From Treponema primitia ZAS-1 (lineage in GTDB: Bacteria; Spirochaetota; Spirochaetia; Treponematales; Breznakiellaceae): 64,000 nt of DNA. Position 1 is the first letter of the stretch, and every line of letters begins with the position of its first letter. The position numbers and the translations under genes were made by a program. The stretch spans positions 1 through 64,000 of the forward strand of contig NZ_AEEA01000019.1 in assembly GCF_000297095.1 (NCBI RefSeq), given 5' to 3'. The notes under the pieces are model-generated. The model saw only the letters and a program-made list of their open reading frames with translations, was not told the DNA's origin and ran no database searches. Positions 33,110 to 41,626 of the stretch are shown here, piece after piece.

Positions 33110-34405
33110 TTATTTCTTTATTAGGATCAGGCTTAAGCCTGGAATCGCATTGATTAAAATAATAGCAACCACAAAAAACGCGATGAAGGGCATAATTTTT
33201 TTGGCCAGCATCATAGCAGGAATACCGGTAAGATTACTGGTAACAAAGAGATTCATACCCATTGGCGGGGTTACAAAGCCAACCGCAAGGTTTACCACCA
33301 TGATGATACCGAAATGGGTAAGATCGATCCCTACACTGTTGACAACCGGCAGGAATACTGGGGTAAGTATCATGATTGAAACCAGGGGATCTGCGATCAT
33401 ACCGGCGATGAGCAGGATAAAATTGATAAACAGGAGAACACCAACTTTACTCGAAACCACGGAAAGTATCCCGGCACTTACACTGGTAGAAACTCTGAGC
33501 AGCGCAAGTACCCGCCCGAAGGTTACCGCGGTAGCGATAATAAAAAGAATTGCCGAATATGTTCTTACACCGTCTCTTAATATTTGTAGTAAATCCTTTA
33601 CCTTAATTGTTTTATATATAACCATGCTGACAAAAAGAGCATAAAAGATGGAAATTCCCGCCGCTTCCGTGGGACTTGCGATTCCGCCATAGATACTTCC
33701 CAGAATAATTACCGGAGTCAGAAGCGCCCAAAAGCTATCAAGGAAAAGATGCCCCAATCCCTTAGCGCGGATATTCAAATAATTTTCGTGAAGCTTTGCC
33801 TTATCCTCTCCGTGTTTTTTACAATAGATATAGGCATAGAGCATCAGGAAAAAAGCGATAAGAATACCGGGGATAATACCGGCGATGAACAGGTTTGATG
33901 TTGAGGTATTCGCCACCGAGCTATACACAATAAACGGAATGCTCGGCGGAATTATTACCCCTAAACCGCCTGAGATCGCCACAAGGGATGATGCAAAAAC
34001 AATATCATACCCCATGCCGGTAAGAAAGGGGATTGCCATGGCCCCTACCGCGGCGGTAGTCGCAGGACCGGAGCCGGAAATTGCTCCGTAAAAAAGGCAG
34101 GTAATAACAACCGCGCAGGGGAAACCCGCAGTTTTATCGCCGACAAAATAAGCGAAAAAATTGAAAATTTTTTCGGAGATCTTTCCACCCGCCATAATAA
34201 CCCCAGAAAGCATAAAAAGCGGTATCGCGAGGATGGGGAAGCTGTCTAATCCGCTTACCATACTACGAAGGGCCGCTTCTGCCGTAAAGGGGAAGGATGG
34301 GCTTAACAAATTGGGTAATATAGAAATTCCCGCGAACACCACACCGATTGGGACGGCTATAAAAAAACTAACCCCAAGCAGAATAAAAAATAAACTGAGG
34401 TTCAT
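33110..34405 (-). CDS. TRAP transporter large permease (DctM)
   Basis: A 431-residue integral membrane protein with about 12 membrane segments and DctM features (SFPILAIPLFMLSGVIMAGGKISE; GAISGSGPATTAAVGAMAIPFL; FVTPPMGMNLFVTSNL). It uses the sodium or proton gradient to take up the acid captured by the DctP protein. It overlaps the small permease gene by 4 bases. Confidence 0.94.
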   Translation of the reverse strand: MNLSLFFILLGVSFFIAVPIGVVFAGISILPNLLSPSFPFTAEAALRSMVSGLDSFPILAIPLFMLSGVIMAGGKISEKIFNFFAYFVGDKTAGFPCAVVITCLFYGAISGSGPATTAAVGAMAIPFLTGMGYDIVFASSLVAISGGLGVIIPPSIPFIVYSSVANTSTSNLFIAGIIPGILIAFFLMLYAYIYCKKHGEDKAKLHENYLNIRAKGLGHLFLDSFWALLTPVIILGSIYGGIASPTEAAGISIFYALFVSMVIYKTIKVKDLLQILRDGVRTYSAILFIIATAVTFGRVLALLRVSTSVSAGILSVVSSKVGVLLFINFILLIAGMIADPLVSIMILTPVFLPVVNSVGIDLTHFGIIMVVNLAVGFVTPPMGMNLFVTSNLTGIPAMMLAKKIMPFIAFFVVAIILINAIPGLSLILIKK

Positions 34406-34899
34406 ACCGGTACCTCCTTGCTGTTTTCTGTACCCGGTCTAAACTGTCGTATAATGCTTTGTATAAGCCGCAAAAATCCCAATCCAAAACCGACCAGCGG
34501 AGCCCCATACAGGTATTGCATGGGAAGCTTTAGTGCGGCACTGGTTTGCCCGCTGACCAGAATTTTTTCGATAATCCCCCAGGCGGCTTTGGTAAAAATT
34601 GCAAACAGCACAATTGAAATAAGTGATATGGCTAGGTTCAAAATTTTCCGAACAATCTTTGGAAGCATTAGGGTAAACATATCAATTTTGATATCGCAGC
34701 TTTTCTTGATACAATACCCGACACAAAGAAAACCTGACCATACCTGGGAATATCGGTTTAATTCTTCGCTCCATGTAAGGGAGGCGTTCAGTACGTAACG
34801 CATAAATACCTGTAAACCCGTTAAAAATGTTATTATCACTAAAAAAATTATCAAAAGCGTTTCCTCAAAATACTTATCCAACCATTTAACTGCCGACAA
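34402..34899 (-). CDS. TRAP transporter small permease (DctQ)
   Basis: A 165-residue membrane protein with four predicted helices and the DctQ pattern WSEELNRYSQVWSGFLCVGYCIKKSCDIKIDM. The start is a TTG at 34899 preceded by GGGGG. It forms the membrane complex with DctM, with which it overlaps by 4 bases. Confidence 0.9.
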   Translation of the reverse strand: MSAVKWLDKYFEETLLIIFLVIITFLTGLQVFMRYVLNASLTWSEELNRYSQVWSGFLCVGYCIKKSCDIKIDMFTLMLPKIVRKILNLAISLISIVLFAIFTKAAWGIIEKILVSGQTSAALKLPMQYLYGAPLVGFGLGFLRLIQSIIRQFRPGTENSKEVPV

Positions 34900-34911
34900 A
34901 GTAATACCCCC

Positions 34912-35949
34912 TTACTTTTTATTCACCGCCAAGGTAATGCCATATTCGATAGCATTTACCAGACTTGACTCATTAGCAGAACCCTGCCATGCATGACCGA
35001 ATGCGGTCCCGTGATCCACGGAACTCCTGATGATTGGCAGCCCCAGGGTGATATTAACCCCGTTGACCGCCTGCCATTTTTCCGCAGTCTTGTCGTATTG
35101 GAACCCCAGCACCTTGAGGGGTATATGACCCTGATCGTGGTACATGGCCACCACGATGTCGTACAAACCTCCGTGGGCCTTGGCAAAAACCGTATCCGGC
35201 GGAATGGGGCCATCGGCATTGATCCCCTTTGTCTTGGCCGCTTCTATGGCAGGAATAATCTCGTCAATTTCTTCCCGGCCAAACATCCCGTTTTCCCCCG
35301 CGTGGGGATTTAACCCCGCCACGGCGATCCGTGGGTTTTCAATGCCCAGGCTCTTGCAGGTAGTATGGGCAAGTTCAATCACCTTGAGGACCCGGTCTTT
35401 TTTTACCCGGTCACAGGCCTCCCGCAGGGAAACATGGGTGGAAACATGGACAACCCGGAGGGCATCGTCCGCCAGCATCATGGAATAATCCTTCGTTTTC
35501 GTCAGGTCAGCGTAAATTTCCGTATGCCCTGAGTAATGATGCCCCGCCAAATTAAGCGCTTCCTTATTAAGCGGATTAGTAATGGTAGCGTCGATATCCC
35601 CCGCCAGGGCCAGCTCAATTACCTTCTTTACCGAAGTAAAGGCAGCGTCACCGCTCATGGCGTCTACCTTACCAATTTTTAGCTTATCAAGTTCCACATT
35701 GTGCAGATCAAATACATCTATAGTTCCATAGGTAAAAAGGCATTCTCCCACGGACGATACGGGATGAATAACCAGATCCTGTCGTTTTATTGCCTCCCGG
35801 GCGGCTTTCTCCAAAACACGGGCATCACCCACCACTAGAGGTTTACAGACCTCGTAGATTTTTTTTTGTCCCAGGGCTTTAATGGTTATCTCCGGGCCGC
35901 ATCCCGACGGATCCCCCATAGTAATCCCAAGAATTGGTTTTTTACTCAT
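34912..35949 (-). CDS. PdxA-family 4-phosphate dehydrogenase (PdxA2-like)
   Basis: A 345-residue enzyme of the 4-hydroxythreonine-4-phosphate dehydrogenase family: GITMGDPSGCGPEI, ITNPLNKEALNLAGHHYSGHTEI (metal His), GLNPHAGENGMFG and MYHDQGHIPLK. Because it sits next to a DUF1537 kinase and not in a vitamin B6 locus, it most likely oxidises and decarboxylates a 4-phospho-threonate or -erythronate to dihydroxyacetone phosphate, as reported for PdxA2 partners of DUF1537 kinases. The ATG at 35949 has AGGAGG 4-5 nt upstream; a GTG directly before it is possible. Confidence 0.88.
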   Translation of the reverse strand: MSKKPILGITMGDPSGCGPEITIKALGQKKIYEVCKPLVVGDARVLEKAAREAIKRQDLVIHPVSSVGECLFTYGTIDVFDLHNVELDKLKIGKVDAMSGDAAFTSVKKVIELALAGDIDATITNPLNKEALNLAGHHYSGHTEIYADLTKTKDYSMMLADDALRVVHVSTHVSLREACDRVKKDRVLKVIELAHTTCKSLGIENPRIAVAGLNPHAGENGMFGREEIDEIIPAIEAAKTKGINADGPIPPDTVFAKAHGGLYDIVVAMYHDQGHIPLKVLGFQYDKTAEKWQAVNGVNITLGLPIIRSSVDHGTAFGHAWQGSANESSLVNAIEYGITLAVNKK

Positions 35950-37225
35950 CACTCCTCCTGATAATGTTGAGATAGCTCATTATTTCCAAAAGGGATCCGC
36001 TGTTTCCAAAGCGCCCGCTTTTTGTAATAATGAATCGGCCGTCATAGGTACCGCCGGTAATTCTGCCGATGGGAATGCCGGGACATATTTCCGCCAAAGG
36101 CTGAATCCCCTTTATCCCCAATTGCTGACACACCCCCAGAGAAGTATCTCCCCCGGTGGTAATCATTACCTGAAATTGAAAGGTATCAAGCAATTTTCCT
36201 GCCAGAGCCCCCAATGCTCCGGAGATTGCGCTGCTGTCGGAATCGCCATCATTATTCCGGTCCACATTTCCGGTGGGTATCTCCGATTTGAACATACTTT
36301 CTACGGCGATAATACACAGCTCCGGTTTCTGCGCCATGTATTCTACCGCCGCCCGGTACGCATTCAAGATGGCATCCTCACACTTGCCCTGTTTTACCAG
36401 ATCTACCCGGAAACGGATAATCGGAACCGACAGGATTCGGGAAAGGGTCGTAATCTGGGCTGCGGTTTCGCCCTGCCGGGTTCCTGCAAGTATCAACGCC
36501 GGACTGTTGCTGCGCTTCGTTAAAAACTGCGGAGATTTCCAGGGTTTTTCCCGACCCATGCTCTTAGCAACCTGATTCGCCAGGGCCGCCGCACCCGCCA
36601 GAACGGCCTGTTTTTTCAGGGTCGCCGCAGTTCGGTAAATCTCCTCCAGGTCCGTATCGGTGAGGGCATCCGCCACAAATACCTTTACCCCATCGGCATG
36701 ACGGGAAAGGATATATTCCGCAGCAACCTGGGGGCCCCGGCGAATTTCCTCCAGGGGAACGCTGTCTACCCGTTGGTCCATTCCTCCGGCAAAGACCTTA
36801 ACCGCGTCAATAACACCGGAACCTGAATTAAGCATCCCATGTTCAAGGATGCTTTGGTTGGCGGGAAATGAGGGGGCCACCAGAGCCAGGGGTATATCCA
36901 ATTCGTCCATCACCGCGGCCAATTCCTTCGCAGGGTTACCCCGGAGTACGGAGTCGATCTTCTTGTAAAAAACATCTCCCCCCTGATTAGACCCGAGCCG
37001 GACCACCAGATCCCTGACCGTATTATAGGCATCACCGGCGCTCATCCCACGGCTGTCGGAGTTAATGGAAATGACATCGTAGTTAGCAAAAGCGGCGGGA
37101 TCGGAAAATTTGGTATCGGTAATTACCAGAGCGGACAGTCCTTGATTGACAAATTGAATGGCCGTATCATTTGCACCGGTAAGATCGTCTGCTAGTATTA
37201 TCATACGGTTAAATGGCTTGGTCAC
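35942..37225 (-). CDS. Four-carbon acid sugar kinase (DUF1537)
   Basis: A 427-residue kinase: N-terminal MIILADDLTGANDTAIQF, YKKIDSVLRGNP in the middle, and the C-terminal nucleotide-binding part with TTGGDTSLGVCQQLG and KSGRFGN. The family phosphorylates four-carbon acids such as D-threonate, D-erythronate and L-threonate at C4. The start is GTG at 37225 with GAGG 7 nt upstream. First gene of the operon; it begins about 13 bases after the start predicted for the sigma-54 promoter and overlaps the PdxA-like gene. Confidence 0.88.
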   Translation of the reverse strand: MTKPFNRMIILADDLTGANDTAIQFVNQGLSALVITDTKFSDPAAFANYDVISINSDSRGMSAGDAYNTVRDLVVRLGSNQGGDVFYKKIDSVLRGNPAKELAAVMDELDIPLALVAPSFPANQSILEHGMLNSGSGVIDAVKVFAGGMDQRVDSVPLEEIRRGPQVAAEYILSRHADGVKVFVADALTDTDLEEIYRTAATLKKQAVLAGAAALANQVAKSMGREKPWKSPQFLTKRSNSPALILAGTRQGETAAQITTLSRILSVPIIRFRVDLVKQGKCEDAILNAYRAAVEYMAQKPELCIIAVESMFKSEIPTGNVDRNNDGDSDSSAISGALGALAGKLLDTFQFQVMITTGGDTSLGVCQQLGIKGIQPLAEICPGIPIGRITGGTYDGRFIITKSGRFGNSGSLLEIMSYLNIIRRSDE

Positions 37226-37249
37226 TTAATACCTCGTCTTAGGTATAAA

Positions 37250-37264
37250 GCAAGAATCATGCCA
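37250..37264 (-). promoter_or_regulatory. Sigma-54 promoter of the acid-sugar operon
   Basis: Minus strand TGGCATGATTCTTGC followed by T, with exact -24/-12 spacing. Predicted start near 37238. Candidate enhancer motifs at 37406-37499 and a sigma-54 activator gene lie directly upstream. Confidence 0.85.
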
Positions 37265-37405
37265 AGATTAGAGAATCAAAAAACTAAAGTTTCGGTGAAA
37301 ATCCCGTCAGCTTCCGGTTAAGTACGATGCAACGGTCTCGTTATGACAGCAGTATTTCTTTACTGTATAAGAAAATAAAAATAATCCGGAGAAAATACCG
37401 GGGCA

Positions 37406-37499
37406 ATAAAACACCTCCGCCCGGCTAAGCGATGGGTGGGTTTTTACAGGTAATAAAATATGTTTTATTATAAAACATTCGATCGTTCCAAAATAAAAC
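37406..37499. promoter_or_regulatory. Candidate activator (enhancer) sites for the PrpR-type regulator
   Basis: The heptamer ATAAAAC or its complement GTTTTAT occurs four times: 37406-37412, 37462-37468, 37470-37476 and 37493-37499. The middle two form the perfect palindrome TGTTTTATTATAAAACA at 37461-37477. They lie about 145-250 bases upstream of the sigma-54 promoter, the usual enhancer distance. Confidence 0.55.
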
Positions 37500-37512
37500 G
37501 TTTAAGACAGAC

Positions 37513-39405
37513 TCAAATATTGAAGCTTTGAATTTTACGCCACAGGGTTGACCGGCTTATTCCTAGTGCCGCTGCGGTCTTGGTCATGGAATGGCCATTA
37601 TCCGCTAATATCCGACGGATATGATTTTTTTCCATGTCATCAAGATCCACCGGAATAGGGAAGGGATATGAGCCGAATTCCGGGATACCCCCATCCTCCC
37701 GTAGGCCACTCTGCAGATCCGAAAGGCGGATCATGTTTTCTTCACAGATAATAACCGCCCGTTCAATCATACCGCTGAATTCACGGACATTTCCTTCATA
37801 ATGATACGTATGCAGATACGCAGCAGCTTTGGGGGAAAATCCTCCTATAGCCTTATTATAGGTCTTGCAGAATAGCGCCAGGAAATGGGCTGCCAGCAAT
37901 TCAATATCCTCCCGCCGTTTTGCCAGGGGCGGGATATACAGGGATAGGGTATTTATCCTGAACAACAGGTCCTTCCGAAAAAGACCCTGGTGTACCATCT
38001 CAATCAGGTTTTTATTGGTGGCGCAAATAAGCCTGACCTCCACGGGGAGAATTTTGGTATCCCCCAGGCGCATCACTTCCTTTTCCTGAACAACCCTGAG
38101 GAGTTGTGCCTGCACATCCAGGGGAAGTTCTCCGATTTCATCCAGGAAGAGGGTCCCCTTATGGGCCAGTTCAAAATAACCGGCCTTACCGCCCTTCCGG
38201 CTCCCCGTAAAGGCTCCTTCCACATAGCCGAACAATTCACTTTCAATTAAGGACTTCGGCAGGACCGCGCAATTAACCGCCACAAAGGGACCGTTTCGAT
38301 GGATACCGTAATTGTGGATACTCTGGGCGAAAAGCTCCTTTCCTACCCCGCTTTCCCCCTCAATTAAAATTGAAGCGTTATAGTGGCTGAATTTTTTCGC
38401 AATGGAAATACAATGGGCTATTTCGCCGCTTCCATGGACAATGGATTCAAAGGTATGCCGGGCAACAAAACCCTTGTCAGACAGGGCCACCCGCAGTTTT
38501 TGCTCGTAGGCCTGTAGTTCCTGTATATCCCGAATAATGACCACCGAACCGAAGGAATCGTTTTCCATAAAAACCGGAATGGTAGAAACCGAGAGGAGCC
38601 GGCTGCCAATCTTAAAGGTCTGATCCACAATTTGATCGCCTCCCTTCATGCCCCGGAGAAAGGGCAGATCCGAAAGGGTATCAATAGATTCTCCCAGAAT
38701 TCTTTCCTGTTTAACCCCAAGCAAATTACAGGCAATAGCGTTAAATAGGATGACCATCCCCTGCCCGTCCACGGTAATAACCCCATCGTGGACAAAATCT
38801 ATCACCGCCCGCAGCCGCCGGGCCAGTTCGATTTCCTGCTTGAGGACCATGCATATTCGCAGGGCCTCGTCCATAGCCGCCTGGATGGCGGAACTACCGC
38901 TTTCCTGAAGATAGCAATCGTACCCGGCTTCATCACAGACATTTTTTACTACCGCATCCCCAAGGAACATGGTATAGCCCTGGGCTGCACAGTTGGACAC
39001 CACCTGCCTTACATCATCCGTTTCGCCAAGGTTAACAATGGTAAGCTTGGTCTTTACGAGTTTCCGTAGAAATTTTTCATCGTAGTTGTTGATATTGGAA
39101 TAGCCCACAATAGCCAGGGGCCGACCTTTTTCCATGGCTGCCGAAAGGGATTCGATCACATCAAAGGGGCTGGAACGGATCTCCACCACCGGTATACCGA
39201 TATTCGCTTGTTTGATTAGCCGATAGGTCCCGCCCCGGGAAATGATAACCCGCGCGTGGGATTCTACTCCATTTATGGCCAGGGCGAGTCCCTCTGCCAG
39301 ATTACCTGAGACCACTTCAACGGATCGGTATTTTGTGTCCCGCAGAATCCGTCTGGCGGATTCATACATCTGTTCGTAGGGAGCAACAAGTAATATCTCT
39401 TTCAC
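37513..39405 (-). CDS. PrpR-type sigma-54-dependent transcriptional activator
   Basis: A 630-residue regulator with a PrpR_N ligand-sensing domain (about 1-190), a PAS domain (about 200-310, VIDFVHDGVITVDGQGMVILFNAIACNLLG), an AAA+ domain (about 325-560; Walker A GESGVGKE; sigma-54 contact loop GAFTGS instead of the usual GAFTGA; Walker B GTLFLDEIGELPL) and a Fis-type helix-turn-helix (SMTKTAAALGISRSTLWRKIQ). Start codon GTG, no ribosome site seen. It is transcribed towards the acid-sugar operon and has its candidate sites in the 287-bp gap, so it is very likely the operon's activator. Confidence 0.92.
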   Translation of the reverse strand: MKEILLVAPYEQMYESARRILRDTKYRSVEVVSGNLAEGLALAINGVESHARVIISRGGTYRLIKQANIGIPVVEIRSSPFDVIESLSAAMEKGRPLAIVGYSNINNYDEKFLRKLVKTKLTIVNLGETDDVRQVVSNCAAQGYTMFLGDAVVKNVCDEAGYDCYLQESGSSAIQAAMDEALRICMVLKQEIELARRLRAVIDFVHDGVITVDGQGMVILFNAIACNLLGVKQERILGESIDTLSDLPFLRGMKGGDQIVDQTFKIGSRLLSVSTIPVFMENDSFGSVVIIRDIQELQAYEQKLRVALSDKGFVARHTFESIVHGSGEIAHCISIAKKFSHYNASILIEGESGVGKELFAQSIHNYGIHRNGPFVAVNCAVLPKSLIESELFGYVEGAFTGSRKGGKAGYFELAHKGTLFLDEIGELPLDVQAQLLRVVQEKEVMRLGDTKILPVEVRLICATNKNLIEMVHQGLFRKDLLFRINTLSLYIPPLAKRREDIELLAAHFLALFCKTYNKAIGGFSPKAAAYLHTYHYEGNVREFSGMIERAVIICEENMIRLSDLQSGLREDGGIPEFGSYPFPIPVDLDDMEKNHIRRILADNGHSMTKTAAALGISRSTLWRKIQSFNI

Positions 39406-39423
39406 ATCGGTATGATACTACTT

Positions 39424-40452
39424 TTACTGGTACATGATTAAGTAGGGCCGGGGGTTCAAGCCGTAGACTTGACTTGGGGACAAGAGGGGCGCGTCGTATC
39501 CTGCTCCGGGTATTTCGAAGTTGTAGAACAGTTTGAATGACTTGAGGGGTATGTTACGCGCCAAGGCATTGGCGGCATAGGAATCCCGCTTCTGGCCGGG
39601 GTTGCCAAAGCCATCGGCGCAGTGGATCAATCGGACCTTGTCCCTGCCGGTTCGCACGTTTTCCCGGTCCTGTATCATCCACGGTTTAAACTGATGGATC
39701 ACCAGCATCCGTTCCCCGGGTATATTGTTTTCTATCATATACTCTTCCATCACCTGCTGGGCGGTATTGATCTCCGCGGCGGTTACGGAACCAATTTCCT
39801 TCATGGGTCTTGTGGTCCGCCATTCCGGGTCCAGGGCCAGGTGTACATTGGGGTAGCGCAGGTAGGGGAGCAGCCGTTTGAGGGACGCTATGGGATCATA
39901 GCGCCCAATTTGGTGATCGATGAATACCAGGATATCATGGTCCAGGCCGTACTGTATGTATTCCATAAGAACCGATTCCCGGATGATGCCTATTTCCCCT
40001 TCCGGCCAGACGGTCCCGAAGATGATATAAAAGGCTTTGCGTACATCCCGGCCCCCGCTTACGGCTTTATACTCATTGGCGAGGTTGGTGAGCCGGGTAT
40101 CCAGTTCCGTAATGGGGTATCTGCCCAGGATCCCCATATTTCTGGAGAGGGGGTGTCCGTAAAAGGCGAGTATATCGTTGTTGAGGAGGATGGAGGTGTT
40201 TTCTTTCTGAACCCTGGCCCAGGCGGCGATCTCCGTTTCCGAGGCTACCCAATAGGGCCGCCCTGCTTCCTGGGCTTTATAGGTATTATAGCTTTCCGTA
40301 AACAAAAGGGTCGGAAACAGCGGTTTGATACTTTCCCGGATCTGCTCGGATCCGGTTATCTGGGGGATAACCGCAACACTTTGGGCTTCCACCCGAATGG
40401 GAAGGATCAATAATAGGAGCATCAGAATAGGATAGAGCCATCTAGCGAACAT
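39424..40452 (-). CDS. Exported protein of unknown function
   Basis: A 342-residue protein with a signal peptide (MFARWLYPILMLLLLILPIRVEAQ). The mature part has alternating alpha and beta segments, e.g. HDILVFIDHQIGRYDPIASLKRLLPYL and NVHLALDPEWRTTRP, suggestive of a TIM-barrel-like fold with acidic residues at strand ends, but I recognise no family. No ribosome site; TACTGT 7 nt before the ATG is a weak -10 candidate. It follows a lipoprotein gene in the same direction. Confidence 0.7.
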   Translation of the reverse strand: MFARWLYPILMLLLLILPIRVEAQSVAVIPQITGSEQIRESIKPLFPTLLFTESYNTYKAQEAGRPYWVASETEIAAWARVQKENTSILLNNDILAFYGHPLSRNMGILGRYPITELDTRLTNLANEYKAVSGGRDVRKAFYIIFGTVWPEGEIGIIRESVLMEYIQYGLDHDILVFIDHQIGRYDPIASLKRLLPYLRYPNVHLALDPEWRTTRPMKEIGSVTAAEINTAQQVMEEYMIENNIPGERMLVIHQFKPWMIQDRENVRTGRDKVRLIHCADGFGNPGQKRDSYAANALARNIPLKSFKLFYNFEIPGAGYDAPLLSPSQVYGLNPRPYLIMYQ

Positions 40453-40522
40453 GGTCTAAACAGTATCGGCAAAACAAGGCGAATTTATAAGGTGGAAGAT
40501 TTTTTTTTGTAGGATTCTTTTC

Positions 40523-41263
40523 TTAATTCTCCAAATCCAGAGAATTGGCCACCGCGAACTCCTGAATAAAGAGATAACAGGCATTGGCAATGGTGGATCT
40601 GAATAGATCCAATAGTTCCGGCTCATTAAAGGTCCTGTGGGAAACCCGGATTCTATTGTCACTGGTTACAACGCGGTTTCTTTTATAGAGGATCCTACCC
40701 GTTTCATCAACCACGATTACCTGCATATATAGCTGAGCCCGGAAATAACCGGTTTTACCTATTCCGAAGGACATATTTTTAGAAAAATCAAAGACAATAT
40801 AAACCCCCGCCTTAACCCCGGTTTCTTCCGCAAGGGCCAGGGCAAAATTCTTATCCCGGTAATTAATGGGATCGTAGCCATTAGCGAGGGTGAATCCTTT
40901 ATTGTTCCAGAGCGAATTTCGCTTCGCCTTTGCATAGGCCTGGGACCCGGTTATTTGGTCCTTCGGTACAATTGCGGTTATTCCCACATCGGCAAAGCTC
41001 TGCATGAGAATGGCCTCTGCATCGGTGATAAGGACATCTGCCCTGGAAACCTTTGTCTTTTCAGGATTTTCATTTTTTGTGGGGCGGTTCGAAGAACCGG
41101 GATCTTCATCATCCCAATAAATATTGTAGTTGGATAACACCGTAACAACACCCATGGGCAAATGGGAGGAAAGATTTGTTTCTCTTTGGTATCTAAGACC
41201 GGCGCATCCCATACAGAGTCCCGCTGTGATGGCCATCCCTAGGATTATTAATGGACTTTTCAA
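40523..41263 (-). CDS. Lipoprotein of unknown function
   Basis: A 246-residue protein with a lipoprotein signal (MKSPLIILGMAITAGLCMGC, Cys20). The mature domain contains TDAEAILMQSFADVGITAIVPKDQI and AGVYIVFDFSKNM, a pattern seen in periplasmic lipoproteins with a TolB-N or curli-CsgG-like alpha/beta fold; this is only suggestive. TTG start with AGGAG ribosome site. A promoter and an 8-bp inverted repeat lie directly upstream (41275-41308). Confidence 0.68.
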   Translation of the reverse strand: MKSPLIILGMAITAGLCMGCAGLRYQRETNLSSHLPMGVVTVLSNYNIYWDDEDPGSSNRPTKNENPEKTKVSRADVLITDAEAILMQSFADVGITAIVPKDQITGSQAYAKAKRNSLWNNKGFTLANGYDPINYRDKNFALALAEETGVKAGVYIVFDFSKNMSFGIGKTGYFRAQLYMQVIVVDETGRILYKRNRVVTSDNRIRVSHRTFNEPELLDLFRSTIANACYLFIQEFAVANSLDLEN

Positions 41264-41274
41264 AAAATACTCCT

Positions 41275-41308
41275 GTAATACTATAATTCAGTATTACAAC
41301 AAACGCAA
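41275..41308 (-). promoter_or_regulatory. Promoter with embedded inverted repeat for the lipoprotein gene
   Basis: Minus strand TTGCGT (41308-41303), 17-nt spacer, TATAGT (41285-41280). Perfect 8-bp arms GTAATACT (41275-41282) and AGTATTAC (41290-41297) with a 7-nt centre cover the -10 box, so this is a candidate operator. Confidence 0.5.
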
Positions 41309-41329
41309 CATCTTAACTTGACCGTTGGC

Positions 41330-41358
41330 TTGACGCGGGAGTGAAAAAAGGGTACCCT
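41330..41358 (+). promoter_or_regulatory. Sigma-70-type promoter of the thrS T-box leader
   Basis: TTGACG (41330-41335), 17-nt spacer, TACCCT (41353-41358). Start near 41365 is just before the first base of Stem I (41368). Confidence 0.55.
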
Positions 41359-41364
41359 CATTAT

Positions 41365-41616
41365 AATAGCTTTGACGGAGACGAGTAAGCCTTTATTCCA
41401 GGATTCAGAGAGACCGTGTCATGGGCTGTAAACACGGTTATCCGGAAATTGCTGAAAACCCCTCCTGAGCTGTTTTCCGGAACAGGGAATCCCCTCAATA
41501 TGGAAAGCCGGTTGCCCCCGTTAACGGTGAAGAGAGCGCCCCCCATCATGGGGTGGCGAAACAGGGTGGTACCGCGGGTTCCGGTTGGAAGCCCGTCCCT
41601 GTAAGTCCTTTACAGG
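41365..41616 (+). promoter_or_regulatory. T-box riboswitch leader of thrS, probably acting on translation
   Basis: A full T-box architecture can be folded by eye. Stem I base pairs AGCT (41368-41371) with 41468-41471 and GGAG (41377-41380) with CTCC (41462-41465). The specifier loop has AGTA at 41384-41387 and GAAAACCC at 41454-41461, with ACC (Thr) at 41458-41460. The upper part has TTCC/GGAA, GGAT/ATCC, CAGAGAG at 41406-41412 and CCGTGT/ACACGG. Stem III is at 41537-41558. The T-box sequence AACAGGGTGGTACCGCGG is at 41560-41577; ACAGGG pairs with CCCTGT (41597-41602) in the antisequestrator. The competing hairpin CCTGTAA (41598-41604)/TTACAGG (41610-41616) has no T-run and masks the AGG ribosome site. 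Confidence 0.88.
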
Positions 41617-41626
41617 TTGGTACGTT

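Noticed and set aside
40500..40512. T-rich run as a terminator for the lipoprotein gene
   Set aside because: The run is T on the plus strand, so it reads as A on the transcribed minus strand, and no stable stem precedes it.
41362..41367. Perfect TATAAT considered as the -10 box for thrS
   Set aside because: It would start transcription near 41374, inside Stem I of the T-box and after the first paired bases; TTGACG-N17-TACCCT at 41330-41358 starts just before the leader.
41585..41626. Upstream TTG start for thrS
   Set aside because: The extra residues are encoded by the T-box antisequestrator and no ribosome site precedes it.
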